A DNA stretch of 64,000 nucleotides from Wuchereria bancrofti (taxonomy: Eukaryota > Nematoda > Chromadorea > Rhabditida > Onchocercidae), in NCBI GenBank assembly GCA_005281725.1, contig SSBO01000009.1:1546127-1610126 (forward strand), given 5' to 3'. A program made the position numbers and the translations under genes. The notes under the pieces are model-generated. The model saw only the letters and a list, made by a program, of their open reading frames with translations. It ran no database searches and was not told the origin of the DNA. Of the stretch, positions 26,508 to 40,200 are shown one piece after another; position 1 is the stretch's first letter, and each line of letters opens with the position of its first letter.

Positions 26508-29188
26508 TTATGAGGAAATTTTAAACAAAAAGAAAAAGATAATGCATTTAAGAAGTGGTTTTTTCTCCTGTGAGTTTGAAAGTTTATTAGAAATTTTTTT
26601 TTTCAGCAAAATATTTTCAAAATCATTTGCAAAAGAAAAGGTCATTATTATCAACGCTTTCCAACTATTTGTACATATTGGCCGAATAGCAGTCGAACCA
26701 ATGTTTGACAGTAAATTGACAATGTTGTCATCATCAATAACATATAGGAGGGAAGCAGATCGGACTGAAAGAATTTCCGCATTTACGATCTGATTGAAGA
26801 ATTGATAATCAAATATACAGAAATTATGAGTAAATGTTAATTTAAATAAGATCGACCTTTGCAATTCATAAACTTATTGAACATAGAAGGAATGAGTTTA
26901 TAATAGAAACTGCCAACTGAATGATACAAATTAGGAAATCAGAATTAAACTATTTAATTAACTGCTCATTAAAGAGTGGAGATGAGACTTGTCCTTTTTG
27001 TATAAGACAAGTGTTACAATGTTAATTACTCTTAATTAAATTCTTGACGAATTTGCAATTGTAGTTTGAAACTTGTAATTATCAAATCAAAGGTTCATAA
27101 ACTTTCAAATTTAGTTTTATTCATTTAAATGTAAACTACTTTTAGCTAACTTTTTTTTTACTGTTTTCGGCTTGAAAATTGAACTTACGAAAATCTAATA
27201 ATTATCTATATGTAAATTCATGAATAAAGCATTTGATATAAATCTACCAATAATTTGAGTATAAAATTATCGTTGATAATGTGACATGATGATATACTTA
27301 TATGAAAATACTTTACCACTAATGTTCTCTTAACCATTTACCTTGAAATATGTCAACAATTTAGGTTTTATTCTACCTGCATAACTCGACGCATGTAAAT
27401 TTGAATGATAACATGTGACGTAAGAACAGCTGAAGCAGTTGAAAATAAATAAGCTTTAGTTAAGTGTCGTGTAATATATCCGATGATGACGAGGAACTGA
27501 AATTTTGAGGATTGAATTTTCACTCAAACTACATTACTACTTTCAAGAATTCAATTCTTTGCAATACTGGAGCACTTCTTGATATTGCATGAAAGAAAAT
27601 GTTGTAAAATGCAATATAATAAGATAAAAATGAATCAGAAATGTTTTTTTTTTATCTCAATCATATATTTGTGTCATATCGGAGAATATATGGAAAATTT
27701 ATTTTAAACTTACAATAAATCCAATACCGTTAATAATTCCAAAGTATACTTGTCGGTCATTATTAAGTTTGTGACCCAAAATCCGCGAAATTATTGAGAC
27801 AAAAAGCATATTAATGATCTCAACCGGTAAAACAAGTACTGTTGAACAATTGCTTAACAGGAAGCCCACTAATAAACCCTGGAAATTTGAGTGAAGAAAT
27901 AAATTGCCTTGAGTAAGTAAAGGAGAAATGTAAAATTTTCCTGAATCCTTGCTCTACCTGATTAAGTAATCATTAAATAATCAACTTATTTGCATAGCAA
28001 TCATATCCAATAATGAATAATCAATTAATCACTTAATCGAAAAGTCATTTAGAATTTAAAATACTTGAAATAGTGAAGCAACAAGTAGGATAAATCGTGA
28101 CTTCCGGCTATATTCATCATATTTTGATAAGTTAAAATAGAGTACAGCTGGTATAATGATATAAGCAAGTAATATAGCTGATAATGTATCAAAAATGAAA
28201 TCCAATAGTAATGGCAAAATTGTTGATCCTTAAATTAAGTATTCAATAAATAGTTGAGTAGGCTTGAAAAAACATAAAAAAAAGTAGACAAGACAAAACT
28301 CATTTCAAAAGAAGAGATTTAAATATATTCCATTCACATTCTCTTATTAAATCACAATTAAATATTCTAAAGCAAATATTTATATTATGATTTTAAATGA
28401 TGAGATTTATAATTGAATGATATCTTGAAAATTTGCCATTACAAAACTTTATATTATTAAGCAGATTAATAAGAACCTTGAAAATACATGAAATAATAAC
28501 CAACAAGCATAATTGTACCCCATGAAAATGTCATAAAGAAACGGTGAAAATTCAAATTTCCAGGTATTGCTGTCTAAACAACAATCACAATCAGATTTTT
28601 TTTCTGATTAACACACTGTGTTATTCATTTTATTGCAGTGTAAATATTAAAGGTTACGTTTTGTTTAATAGTCTCAAATATTCAAACACTGTCTCTATTT
28701 GTTTAAATGAATTTAAATAATTTATAAAAGAAAAAAGAAAGTTTTTTTTTGGAAATTTTTTTCTCACTTAATTAATTTCAGAACGACCTGATCTTGCACA
28801 GCAGCAATCATATCGTTTATTTTAAATTTAACATCATTTTCAATTTCTTGATAAATTTTTGGTAATTTTTCAACAGTAGTACGAGCAAACTGTTGAAATT
28901 CTATTGAACGTTTAAGTAAAACCACATACACTAAAATTAGATTAGATCTTATTGTATGAGCAATTTAGGTAAACATTGATCATTTTGATTTAGTTTTTAC
29001 AAAATAATGGACAAATAACGAGAAAGGAAAAGAATGAGTAGAATATGACAGAAATGGAATGGAATAAGAATAGAATTGAATTCGATTTAGATTGAGTAAA
29101 ATGATATTTCTGATAATTTTAAAGGCAACAAGAGAGCAATACTTTCGTTAAGATCATTGTGGATTTGATAAAATGAGGTTTGATCCAT
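26508..29188 (-). CDS. Six-span membrane protein resembling Bax inhibitor-1
   Basis: Minus-strand exons 29143-29188, 28788-28930, 28477-28573, 28065-28228, 27714-27878, 27377-27496 and 26508-26789 join in phase to 338 residues. Seen: a charged N-terminus of about 65 residues, then six hydrophobic segments (about 75-94, 101-126, 137-158, 164-184, 193-212 and 222-242), and a C-terminal part with LLKKK. By eye the spacing matches TMBIM/Bax inhibitor-1. A charged KSRF stretch leads into a GLLVG helix, and TSHVIIQ sits near the place of the family's DTQLII motif. Family members sit in the ER or other membranes, release calcium and dampen cell death. The Asp of the DTQ motif is not visible, so membership is inference. 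Alternatives are an unrelated six-span protein, or a different last exon. The donor after exon 2 (GTCGTT) is unusual but keeps the phase. Confidence 0.6.
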
Positions 29189-30345
29189 ACTTGAATACCG
29201 TTTGATCGACCGATCGCTGTTCCAGAAAAGTACGAATAGCTCAGATTGTATCATTTCAAAACAATTTTATTGTAATATGATAAGAAACAATAATCATGCA
29301 ATAATTTTATGTTATGTACATAAGGCATAAATGCAAGCATAAAAAAATTTTGAAACGTGCACGTATTCATATACAAATACGTAAGACGTAACCTATAAAT
29401 AATCTAAACCTACAAAATTGTCATAAATAATGTCATCTTTTGTCTCAATTTTCGTATTTACATTATACTTTTACGTTTGAATACAATTCGTACGTAACGT
29501 AAAGACTAGAAAGATCGTTTCAAATTTCAAAAATTAAAAAAGGAAGATTTGGTTTAGTATGTATACCAGTGGATAACTTTAATGACGCAAAATTTCACGG
29601 ATAATTTTTTAAATTACCGATACTTTTACTTATATTTAATTTTACAAATATCTTATATGTGTAACGATATAGTTAACTTACCCACAGGGTAACTTAAAAT
29701 AATTTACTAATAAAATTTCCTTGTCGTTCGCTCTTTTTATAATTCTTCACAGTCAACATATACACTCTTTTCATTCAACTTTTACTGTATAGGTAATCTC
29801 CTATTTAAATACACTCTTTTTTTCTACGTGTAGCGAAGTGATTTCCTTTTTAAAAAAATTCTTTTGCGCTTTTTTAAATGAAGCATGGAAATTCTTTTCA
29901 TTCTTAATTGGTTTACGTATTGTTTGTCTCATCAATGTCTTTCACTTCATTTGTTGTTCCCTGCTGTCTGCTCACTTTTAATGCTCTCTACGTATTACAC
30001 TCATTCTCTGTTGCTTAGATATATTTCGTTCCGTGGACGATAAATATGTTTCGAAAATTTTCCGGTTCCGGAAAGTATAAAATGAGTTAACGAAAAGGCT
30101 CTATCAGGATTGAGGCTTGCAGCTTAAATTTGACTCATTTCTGACTGTTAGCTCATTAATTTATAGCTTAGATTCATTAATTTATGACTTAGAAAGTTTG
30201 ATATAATGTTTAGTTTATGGTTGCATCAATTTTGACATGTATTCTCCATTTCTGTATCATGAATTAATTTTTATTTTTCAGCAGTAATTTTTTTATGTAA
30301 TAATCTGAATTTAACGAAGTTTCAATTTTGTTTACTTACTTACAG
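29189..30345. other. Divergent promoter region between two genes
   Basis: About 1.15 kb between the minus-strand Bax-inhibitor-like gene and the plus-strand ELYS gene, so both promoters probably lie here. It holds several ACGTA/TACGT words (29360-29500) and T-rich tracts. No open frame with support. Confidence 0.5.
30336..30345 (+). promoter_or_regulatory. Probable spliced-leader acceptor of ELYS
   Basis: TTACTTACAG ends at 30345, seven bases before the ATG at 30353, with no matching upstream donor needed. This is the arrangement expected for nematode trans-splicing; inferred, not proven. Confidence 0.4.
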
Positions 30346-30352
30346 GAAAGCT

Positions 30353-33300
30353 ATGCTAAAACAACAGGGTATATTGAAGAAGGTTAAACTAATTAGCGAA
30401 AAAAGAAGAAGCGAAATATGGGGGAAATTTCTGACGCAGCAAGGTGATAACTGATTTAATTGACTGAATTTGATAAACAATTGAAACTTGTTTGAACTTG
30501 TTAGTTAATGTTTTTCTGCTAGTTAACTTGTTCTCGAAGTTCCTTATGCCATCATTTCTTTGCTGTAAAATCCCACCCGAGGTTTCATGAATAACTGGGT
30601 CAGTTTTGATTGAAATTTACATTAACTTGAATGCATTTCTCGCAAGCAGGACAAATTTAAATTGAACTCCCCAAAACTAAATTTTGGAGAAAAAGATTTG
30701 TTAAACACTTTCAGGAGAATACACGGATTGGTATTATATTATCCGGAAAAACTGTATATTAATACGCCAGATTTATTACAAATCACCGATATTATATTCT
30801 TGTGGATTTCGTGGTAGCTGTACTATTACTGATGTTTGCAGTCTGCCATTTGGAGGTAAATTATTGCAGTTCATTATAATCAGTTGCATTTTCTGCTGAT
30901 ATCGACCGTTACAGTAGGACTACATGGCAGCTTTTGGTTTTCATCGAAATAATATCACGAAATTCTTTATTGAAATCGAAAATGAGAAATCGAATCAAAG
31001 TAGTGTGTGCACAAATTTTTCATTGTAGATGGAAGTTTGGGTGTGGTAGTGGCTGTGAATGATGAACAAAATGAGGAATATTTCCTGGCGTATTATAGTG
31101 TCAAGATGAATAGAATTGTTAAGAAAATATTAATACGCACAAAGGTTTCGTTCATTCACTTCACTTTAGTATTGGCTTATCAGTAGTCTGCAAATTTCAT
31201 GTTATTTAAAGAAATGAACCAGAAAAAATTAAAAGAAAATATTCAGATAGAATAAGTCAAAACATGACAAGCTTCTTTTTAGATAACCAGCTTTGTCATA
31301 TTTTTTTGAAAACTCGCCATTGCTGCGGTATGACTCTAAACAGGGAAGCTGTCGGGAGTTTTTGAAATATGGTAGAAATTCAGTTTCATACTGCATTTGA
31401 AAGAATTATTTTCAGATCACTAAAGTTGTGACAGTTTTGGATGCGACAAGGAAAAATGAAATTGAATGTTTGCATGAAAATTTAAGGAGTTTTCCACACC
31501 TTGTAGCAGTTGGCACCAGTGGTGGTGACTGTTTATTGGTACATTTCGGGATTGATTTACCAAACATAACTGATCCAGAACTGAGAAAACCACCCTTTTC
31601 TAGTAATTTGTGCAGTAAGTTTTTGTTCAGCACTGATTCATTAGTTCTTTCAGGTGTATGTCTTTTTGGTAGTTTTGGTAGTTTCTTAGTGGATTGATAA
31701 ACAGTTGAAGTGGAAGGGATAAAACAAGTCATATGTTTCACTTAGTGAATTTTAAAATACTAATAAGCAATTATATTATATTAACTTTATAAACTTTTAC
31801 TGCGACAAATCTATTGGGATATTGTTCTTTTATCCTCTGGACCAGAATTTTCTGGCTAGAGAAAATGTGTCTATTTTTTGTTTACAGAACCTTATATTTC
31901 TGATGGACGATTTAATTTTATGGCTAATAACGGTACAGTATATCCTGTTAGTGTTGGTAGGTGCATATCTTTTTGGTAGTTTCATAGCGAATTGATAAAA
32001 AGTTAAGGTAGAATGGAAAAACAAGTCGTATATTTCATCAGTAAATTTTAAAATGATGCCAATAGGCAATTGAATTATATTACTTTTATAAATTACTGTT
32101 CTTTTATCCAGTTTTTCGTTTGGAATAATACAGATGGATATATTTTTTAAATTTTGATTACAGCTTATCTTTTTTTATATTTCAGATGAAATACACGTCA
32201 CAGCAATAACTTACTTAGAGCGGTGTAAAACAGTTGTCATTGGCTTTTCTTGTGGTGCCTTCATTACCGTCAATCTTCTTAATGGCAGTGAGTAAGTGTA
32301 TGACACTAATCCTGTACCAGATATTCATTAAAATGCTGGGATTCCTATTCATTAGATATTTGCTTTTATTAGTTAAAATATTTCGTATTTTTGGTCTAAT
32401 CTTTTACATGATCATGCTTTCTTGAAAAAGATTGATTCGTAAAACTGACCATTGAATCGTTTCTTTTCAGCCGACCGATGATTGTAGTCATTGTTATTTC
32501 ATGCATTACTGCAACAGCAAATGTTAAATGATTTTATTTTTCTTTCCAGTGCATCCTATTATTATTCGTCTTCTCCAGTTTACGGTTTTTCCTGCCAAGA
32601 ACCAATGGATGATCCGCGTCCTGTATTATATCTCTGGGTTGCTTATTCTAAAGGGTCTGTTTTTGATTAAGTTTATTTGTAATGTCGCTTTTTATTGTAG
32701 TATCAGTATAGTAATAGATGTGGGTTATTATGATGTGGGTACAAGCATACGATTTTTGAGTGCCTTTAGTTACGCTTGATTTGTTCATACTGATTTTTTT
32801 TTTTGAAGCTTATTGATTTTTCAAAAAAAAAAACTTAGCTGCTACAGAAATCTTATACTTATCAAATCCATTTGACATTTCAAGTTATTTGTCGATAAAT
32901 TTCAGAAAACAGAAAAATCCGCACGTGATATTGCTTGTGATTAATTTTCCAAATGATGAAGGACAACCTCCTAATGAGTGGACTTTCAATGATTTAATGA
33001 TTATTAATTACCTTACGGTGAAATTTTATTTGTGCTTTAACTTAATTTTGGACGCAATTTAATATTTTTTATAAGTGCAACATTGTGTTTCATTATAAAT
33101 ATTTTCGGAAGTTCGTTATCAAAGTTACTGCTTGAATTTAATAAAATTATGAAATAATTTTGCAGTGGTCTCCGGAAAAATGCACTGAATGGGTTTCTTT
33201 CCGAACTGTTGTTTCTTCTTCTTCTAGAGAGCATGCCGCAAAGAATAGCATTTCAGAACGGTATTTTTTTAATAATGATAGGGATAGAGTTCTGTTTCTT

Positions 33301-34279
33301 CTTTTTTGATGTAAATATATTCTGTATTCTAGTTGAAAGAATCGAAGATGTTTCAGAATATTTTTGCCATTGAAAGATATCAGCAATATGCTATTTCTTT
33401 CATAAGTAACGACTAAAATGGTTATAGTGAATGATACTGTCCAGTTCTTAAAAGTATAATGTTACAGATTATTGAATATCGAAGAATCATTTCTACGTGT
33501 ACATGTGACTGATACTTCTCGCTTGCTGATGACTTGGAGAACTACTACAAACACTATAGAGGTACTAATTGGTTAAGTAGATGTTGTTAATTTAAATTAA
33601 AATCAGGCTTGAGTTTCATTTTTTTGTTTCTCGTTCTTTCTGCTTTCGGTACATAAGACAGTGTATATTAATGGGATCTGCTCACAAGTTTCTGCTGCTT
33701 CCTTGATGTTTGCGTAGAACCTAATACCGAATAGTTGTAACTTAATACTTAGAGTCATATTGAACTTTCAGTGTGCTTTACGAGTCTATTCCAAATATAA
33801 TTTTTAGGGTGCACTTTTTGATTTGAACGCCTTCTATTACAAACGTTTACCGCGACAAGTCACTTTTGCGGAATCATTTCTGAAGCTTAACCCTTTCTTT
33901 TCATTGTTTACATTACCGATCAGCAATGACCAACATGCCTGTCTTGTCAGTTTTTCTGTTTTGTTGCTATTCTCTATCATTTTTTCACAGACTATTAAGG
34001 TAGTAAGTTGTCGTTTGCTTTAATAAGTAGTTCGGTATGCTGTAATTATGAATTTCAAAATTAAGAATTATCATTCCTTCAATGGCAAAAATAAATTCAA
34101 TTCTTTTAATCAAATTTTTTAAGGACTACTTGGTAAATTATTCTGGTGTCTGGCAACACCGAAGTCCATATAGTGAAACAAATGATTTTTTTATATTTGC
34201 ACCATCATATACATTCGAAATCATCGCATTCAACGGGAGCTGCGAATTTACGATATTTGTACCGTCAATACAGAAAGTT
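30353..34279 (+). other. mel-28: ELYS beta-propeller exons
   Basis: Exons: 30353-30382, 30650-30813, 30842-30855, 31029-31144, 31416-31614, 31888-31956, 32186-32291, 32550-32654, 32906-33017, 33166-33260, 33468-33561, 33808-33945, 33991-34002 and 34124-34279. Matches with vertebrate ELYS by eye: the SPVYGFSCQEPMDDPR stretch followed by YLW (vertebrate PVYAVTFQEPENDPR...YLW), and GALFDLNAFYYKRLP (vertebrate GLFDINRWYHAQMP). The 14-base exon 30842-30855 is needed to keep phase between its neighbours. The intron 33946-33990 is 45 bases, in frame and stop-free, so it could also be retained. Confidence 0.85.
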
Positions 34280-37200
34280 GTAAGTTCCTTTCTTGTATCT
34301 TTAAATTTTTAGAGTGATTGGTCAATTGTGAATCTGAAAAAAAAATTTTCATTAGTTTTAAATATTTTGCGTTTTTTGATTCTAACATCATGTGTCAGTT
34401 TTAAAATTTTAGCTAGTGAGTGGAAAGTGCAAGTTTAGCTGAAGATGTAGTTTTTTAGTTATTTACCTGAAAGATTTAGTTTTTTGGGTGCTGCTCACAA
34501 AAATTATTTATGAAATCAATCCTGGCTGGCTTTCTTTCTTTCTTTTTTTTTTTGGAGATTTCAGATTTAGAACTGTTTTATTGATGAGTCGGTCTACAAG
34601 TGTTTATCTGCTAGAAATTTTCGTCTATCTTAAGTATAAAAGTTGCAGAGATATTTAACTTTGACAGGCGAGATGCTTGTTCCTTCCTCCAAAAGTCCCA
34701 AAAACTCAAATTATTTAGGTATTAAAATGGTTGGATCAAAATTTCGAAGATGCAATTGGACAGAAGTCTGATCTCGCATGCGCATATTTAAATGCAGTTG
34801 GCCTTGCAAAAACACCTACTGATATTTCCGAGAGTAGTCAAATATCAACGGCGCCGCTAGAAAATGTATTTTTGAAATTTAGCTCAAAAGAATTAAAAAT
34901 CTGTGCTTTACATTTGTGTTGATTTTTCAAGTAATGCATCTTCCTTCATGAGAACCGAAAAGAAGTAGTGAGAAACTCAGTGATAAAATTATTAACATTA
35001 TCTAATTATTAACATTATCTTCAATATAGTCTATCTGTCACTGGCAAGGGTGCAAACTATAGGGAAGTATCGATAGTGCTTTCCAGTTAGCAATTCATCT
35101 GAATATTGAAAAATCATTTATTATCAAGGTGTTTTAGCAAGTTGTACAAATTGCTTATTTTATAATCAGGAATCAATAATCATCTCATCATTGCTGTTCA
35201 ATGGTGAAATCAATGATACACTCAAAAAACATATCATCTCATGTCCAAGTTACGATACCATCCATCAGATCGCTTCGCTTATATGGAAAGAAGTTGTTAA
35301 TGCAAAACAGAAATTCGATGAACTTTGTAACATTTACCGTCATTAGTTTGTTCATAATTTTTGATCGAAGCGTAAATTTTAACGAAATCATATTTTTAAT
35401 TCGAGATTCTGTAAATGCTATAAGTTGCGAAATTTAGCGAATGTTAGTTTTTTCGGTAAGACATACAAACTTGAATAAAATTGTTATGCATTAATGTAAA
35501 AGTGAGTGGAATTTATGAGATGCCTGTGCAAAGTTGGAAAAACAAATTTAGGTTGTAGATTAGGTTGTAGATGTTTGGTGTTCAACTTTGTATAATATGC
35601 AACTGTTTTGGATTTCAATTTTCTGTTTAAATTAATTGATGTAGCTTATTTTTTATTTTGTAGCTTATTTTGGTTAAAAACAGGGCACATTATTCATGTG
35701 AGATAATAAGAACTCCGGAAAATAGCAAAGTGTAGAAAATCGAAGTTTTATTCGCATCACATCAGAAGTTGTGTTGTGTTTTGCGGATACTTCGTAATCA
35801 TAAAATTGCGCAGACGACGTCAAGCGTACAAAAATTCAGTTTGTCAGGAAGAATGAAAAGAAATGACTCGGGCGTACATGATATATGCATAAACAAATTT
35901 TCTGTTTGTTATGTTACTGAAATATTTATATTTCGTAACTTGTGTCAGTTTTCAGCTGAACCATGGTTTGATCGTATTCCGCGTGCGTTATCAGCTGCAG
36001 ACATGTGTTGGTTGCGGAACAGTGCAGCAGTTTTTCATTGTGCTGCGGAACTGTTTGCTGAAATTTCGAAAAGAGTACCATCAGGTTTGTTGACCTAATT
36101 TCTTCGTAGTAATTGGTTTGCATATTTGACAACTCTTCTTATGTCGTATTTCAAGTGGAAGGTTTGCATGTTTCGGGAAGAGTTAATTTCATCATTTATT
36201 TCAGAGAAATATGTAAGAAGTTTTTTTATCAGCTAAAGTCAGATGTGTTTGCAGAAAAGATTGCAGATGCAACTACTTCAAATTATAGTATGATGGCATC
36301 TAGAAATTTGGTTTTCTACACGAATATCGTGTTTCTTTTTCATCATGGTGAATTGCTTCCAATAAAAAATTATACTGCTCTTAATGCTCGTATGAAAACA
36401 AAAGTGGATGAACGTAAGGAACGTTTGGCTCCCGGGTGAGTGTAGTAGTTAAATTTTGATAATCAAATTAACAGTGACTCCTTTATTATCCAATACTGTT
36501 CATTTTTCTGTCCATTCCCATCTTCTTTTCTGTCTCCAAAACATGTCAGTTGTGTTATTAGATTCCAGTTAATTAAAAGACACAACCTCATACTTCAACA
36601 AACAAAAACCGTACGATTGGGACTCTTCACTGACAAATCAGTGAGTTTGTTAAGGAGGAAGTTAAAAAGATTGATGTATACATATAACCGATATATCTTA
36701 TTTCTCACTGCTTTATCATTATCATCTTTCCTTTCAGCAGTAAACTATATATAATAAAATTGCTAGAAGAAATGCAAAGTGCTTGTCCTGACGAAATTTT
36801 CTGGTGTGATCTCACTGCTGATGAATGGTATCCACCGAATTCAATTGGTGTGAGTTCTTGAAACTTCTGAGTTTTAATCGTTATCTCCGGTATTTAATGC
36901 AGTTGATCTCTCAGTAGCAAACAATTAACTTTCTCTTGACAAGTAAAACTTGGTAATTAACAACCATACATTGTTAATGATCACTAAATAAAAGCATATT
37001 AGTCGTATTTTTTTTATCAATTCAGTTGCAAACATTTTTAGGCCTTGCTTTCGGCTACACTTGCGATAAAAATAACTGAAACATCAAAACACAAGCTAAT
37101 TGGATATTTTCTGCTTGATTATGATGATCTTATGGGAAAGGTTTTAATTTTATGAAATTCAAAAGTTTTTAAAGTCATTAAAAATATCCATTATTCACTA

Positions 37201-40200
37201 TTACTGTGAATTTTTACTCCTTTAATTGAAAATTTTTGAATATAACACAAAGAAAAATATTTTTATGGAAGTATTTAACCAGATCATATCTGGTTCGACC
37301 AAATTAAATAGGTACATTAGCTTTATTAGTTAAATAGTTTTCGTTCGCACCAGATTAAATAAGTTCGATTGAAATCCAATGGAATTTTAGGAGCCGAAAG
37401 TTTTTGATCGTTTTAAATGGCTTTTTCCATATAGAAATCAAGCGATATGTAATCAAATAGAAAGAAATTGGAGAAACGATTGTGGACTAGAGGTATTACT
37501 TGTAGTCTAACGGTTTTTTACAAGATTCATTGCTGGAAACTATTTCATCACCCGGTTATGTTTAAGGGTTATATCATACTATTAAATTTTCGAACCCTGG
37601 TGATTTGTGAAATAATTCCACTGATACGTCTAATGCCATTTTGCGTAACTTACAGTGCTTTTAATTCATTTCATGTACTACCAAAGTTCAAAGAGTTCAA
37701 AATTTAATAATTTGATGTCAGAAGATTGTGGATTTTTGAACATTGTTGTCAGAAATTCAGCATGACCTTTGACTCAATTTTTAAATGTTTTGTGGACAAC
37801 ACCTGTCATTTACACGTTAATAATGGTGATGAAATATTTGTTACAAAAGAAATTTAATCTCCCAACACTTCTATTCAGTTTTCCTACCTTCAAATTATCG
37901 ATGGCTTCGGTTCAGCCATAAAGTGATGTTATACAATACCACTTATTCTCAATCGTTATGTCGTTTTTTGTAGAAAAAGTATCTCCCTTGCAAAGAATAA
38001 AAAAAAAACCAAAATAATGGTTTAATGCTTAGGAACCGCTTAGCAAATGTGGAAAAAGTGGGATTACTAATACAAAAGCAGAAGAACCTGTTTGTGAAGT
38101 TCAACAACTTATGAAACGTTTGCTTCTAAACAGGAAAGAAATCGAATTGATAAAAGGTAGTGTGACGTCTTAGATATTATTTCGGTAAATATATTACTAT
38201 ATTATTAATAATTGACTGAGAATTTTTGACACTCCTTATCCTTTTGGAAACCTAAAGTATTTGGGTAAATTTATAGGTTAACTCATTTGACGACTGTTCA
38301 TTCCACTAACCAATTTCTTTAGAAAACCTGTTAAAAAAGCCTGACGGGATTCGTGAATGGAATCGTTTTTGTTTAAGGCGCAAAATGTTCAACCGTCTAT
38401 TACCTGCAAGTTTTTATGATCTACTTTTTTTTATCGTTCTTTGGTTGCAAATGTTATATTTCAGAAACTGAAGGCTTTAATGAACAGTGAATAAGTTTGC
38501 TGAATTGTAATTTTGATTACTTGATCTCTTAACAAAAGAATAAACTGTATGAATGAATGAAGTGTTGAATAATGAAATGAGTTTTCAGCCAAAAAAACCA
38601 AAAAACGGAATTTTAGTAGATCGTTGTGATCGATGGACAGCAAAGATTTTAGAAGACTTTCCTGTAATTCAAACGAATGATATTTTTCCGCATAGTATTC
38701 TTCCTACATTACAAAATTCAGGTACAGAATATATTTTTAACTTGAGATTAAGTTTTGGACAAAAGTTCTCACAAAGAGCGGATTTTTTTAAGAAAGTGGT
38801 GGAGAAATGATGAGGGATACTTCATCTAAACAACGTGCAACTGTACATCCATATCTATTACCAGTTATGAGGTTAGTTTTCTGTTTAAAATTATTTCCTA
38901 ATTCTTTTGAATTTTGTTTTCTTCATTTATAGATTTCAAGAGAGAATTGTATTTAAAAATTTATCAGTTTATTTTTCGGTAATCTGGAAATGAAAGGAAT
39001 GCGATGAGTTATTCCTGAACTTGTGATTTTTCAGATTCTTAATAATAATTATGTTGTACGAACCTTCACTTGTTTGGATTTTCTTTTTTTATATAAGTGC
39101 TAGGATCCTTTGTCGCTTGGCAATAAATATGTTTTTTTAAGGTCACATAGCGAGTGTGAAACAACACAGATACCACGAGATATGCATGATGTTGTTCCTA
39201 AGTCACTTGGATTAGAAACAACTTTCAAAGCATCTAACTTCCCGACAAGTCCCGTATGCGACCGACGTGTTTCAAATTACGAAAGGTTATCTCACAATTT
39301 TGTGTCAAAAATTTAACTTCACAAGCAGTTCCGAGTTTATCCTAACCTTTCAAATACAGGTGCTTATTTTTGGAAAAAATGTATTTCAGAATTTTGCCTA
39401 AAGAGGATCTTGAAAATGTTCATCGCTTGTTACAAACACCCACGCCACGACGTCGCCGCACAGCTGGAATACACGTAAAAGATTCATTTACATCACCGAC
39501 AGCTGATCAGTTCTCTCCTGTCTCGTTACCAGCCTCTATTTTGAAGACCCGGAGAGAACGACGGCATGAGAATACATCAACCGATGGTATAACACTGGAT
39601 CTTTCTTATTTTTATTACTGACATTTAAAAATGTACTCTTTTTGATATTCATAAAAAAAATGTGATACTTTTCAATTAATTAATGCAAGTTTCAGTAACA
39701 GAGTCGCAGTTTAAAAGTCTTCGCTTCGACCTTCCAAATTCGTTCGTGTCTAATTGTGATAGGTATAATGTTATTTTTAGTCGTTATTTTTTGTCACGAA
39801 GTTTATTGGATGAAAAAAGATAGAAACTTGCATGGAACTTAAAGACACTGGAACTTAATTATCTATTTAAGCTGTCGTTTTCAGCATTATTTCAAATACC
39901 AGTCAATTGAAAGAACGGGAATGTAAAGATGATCCTCTCGAAACGAATTATGCCGATGCATTAGATGCTCCAAATCCGGTATTTCGTTATTTTTTCTTGA
40001 TAAATGGAGTGCTAGTATTTTGCGATGCGTAACAATAATATAATATAAATCGATGTGGTTCATGGGTAAGAAGAACAGCTTTGATTTACATTTTGCTAGA
40101 TTATGCGATATTTTCGTATTGGAATATTTTCTTTTTTCACTTCTAGTAACGAGTTCAGTAAAATGAAGGAATTGATTTAAAGAAAAAAAAATCTGTTCAC

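Noticed and set aside
30925..31010. Alternative ELYS start beginning MAAFGFHRN
   Set aside because: It needs a 29-base intron to reach the next exon, and the 30650 and 30842 exons give both the right phase and resemblance to the ELYS N-terminus.
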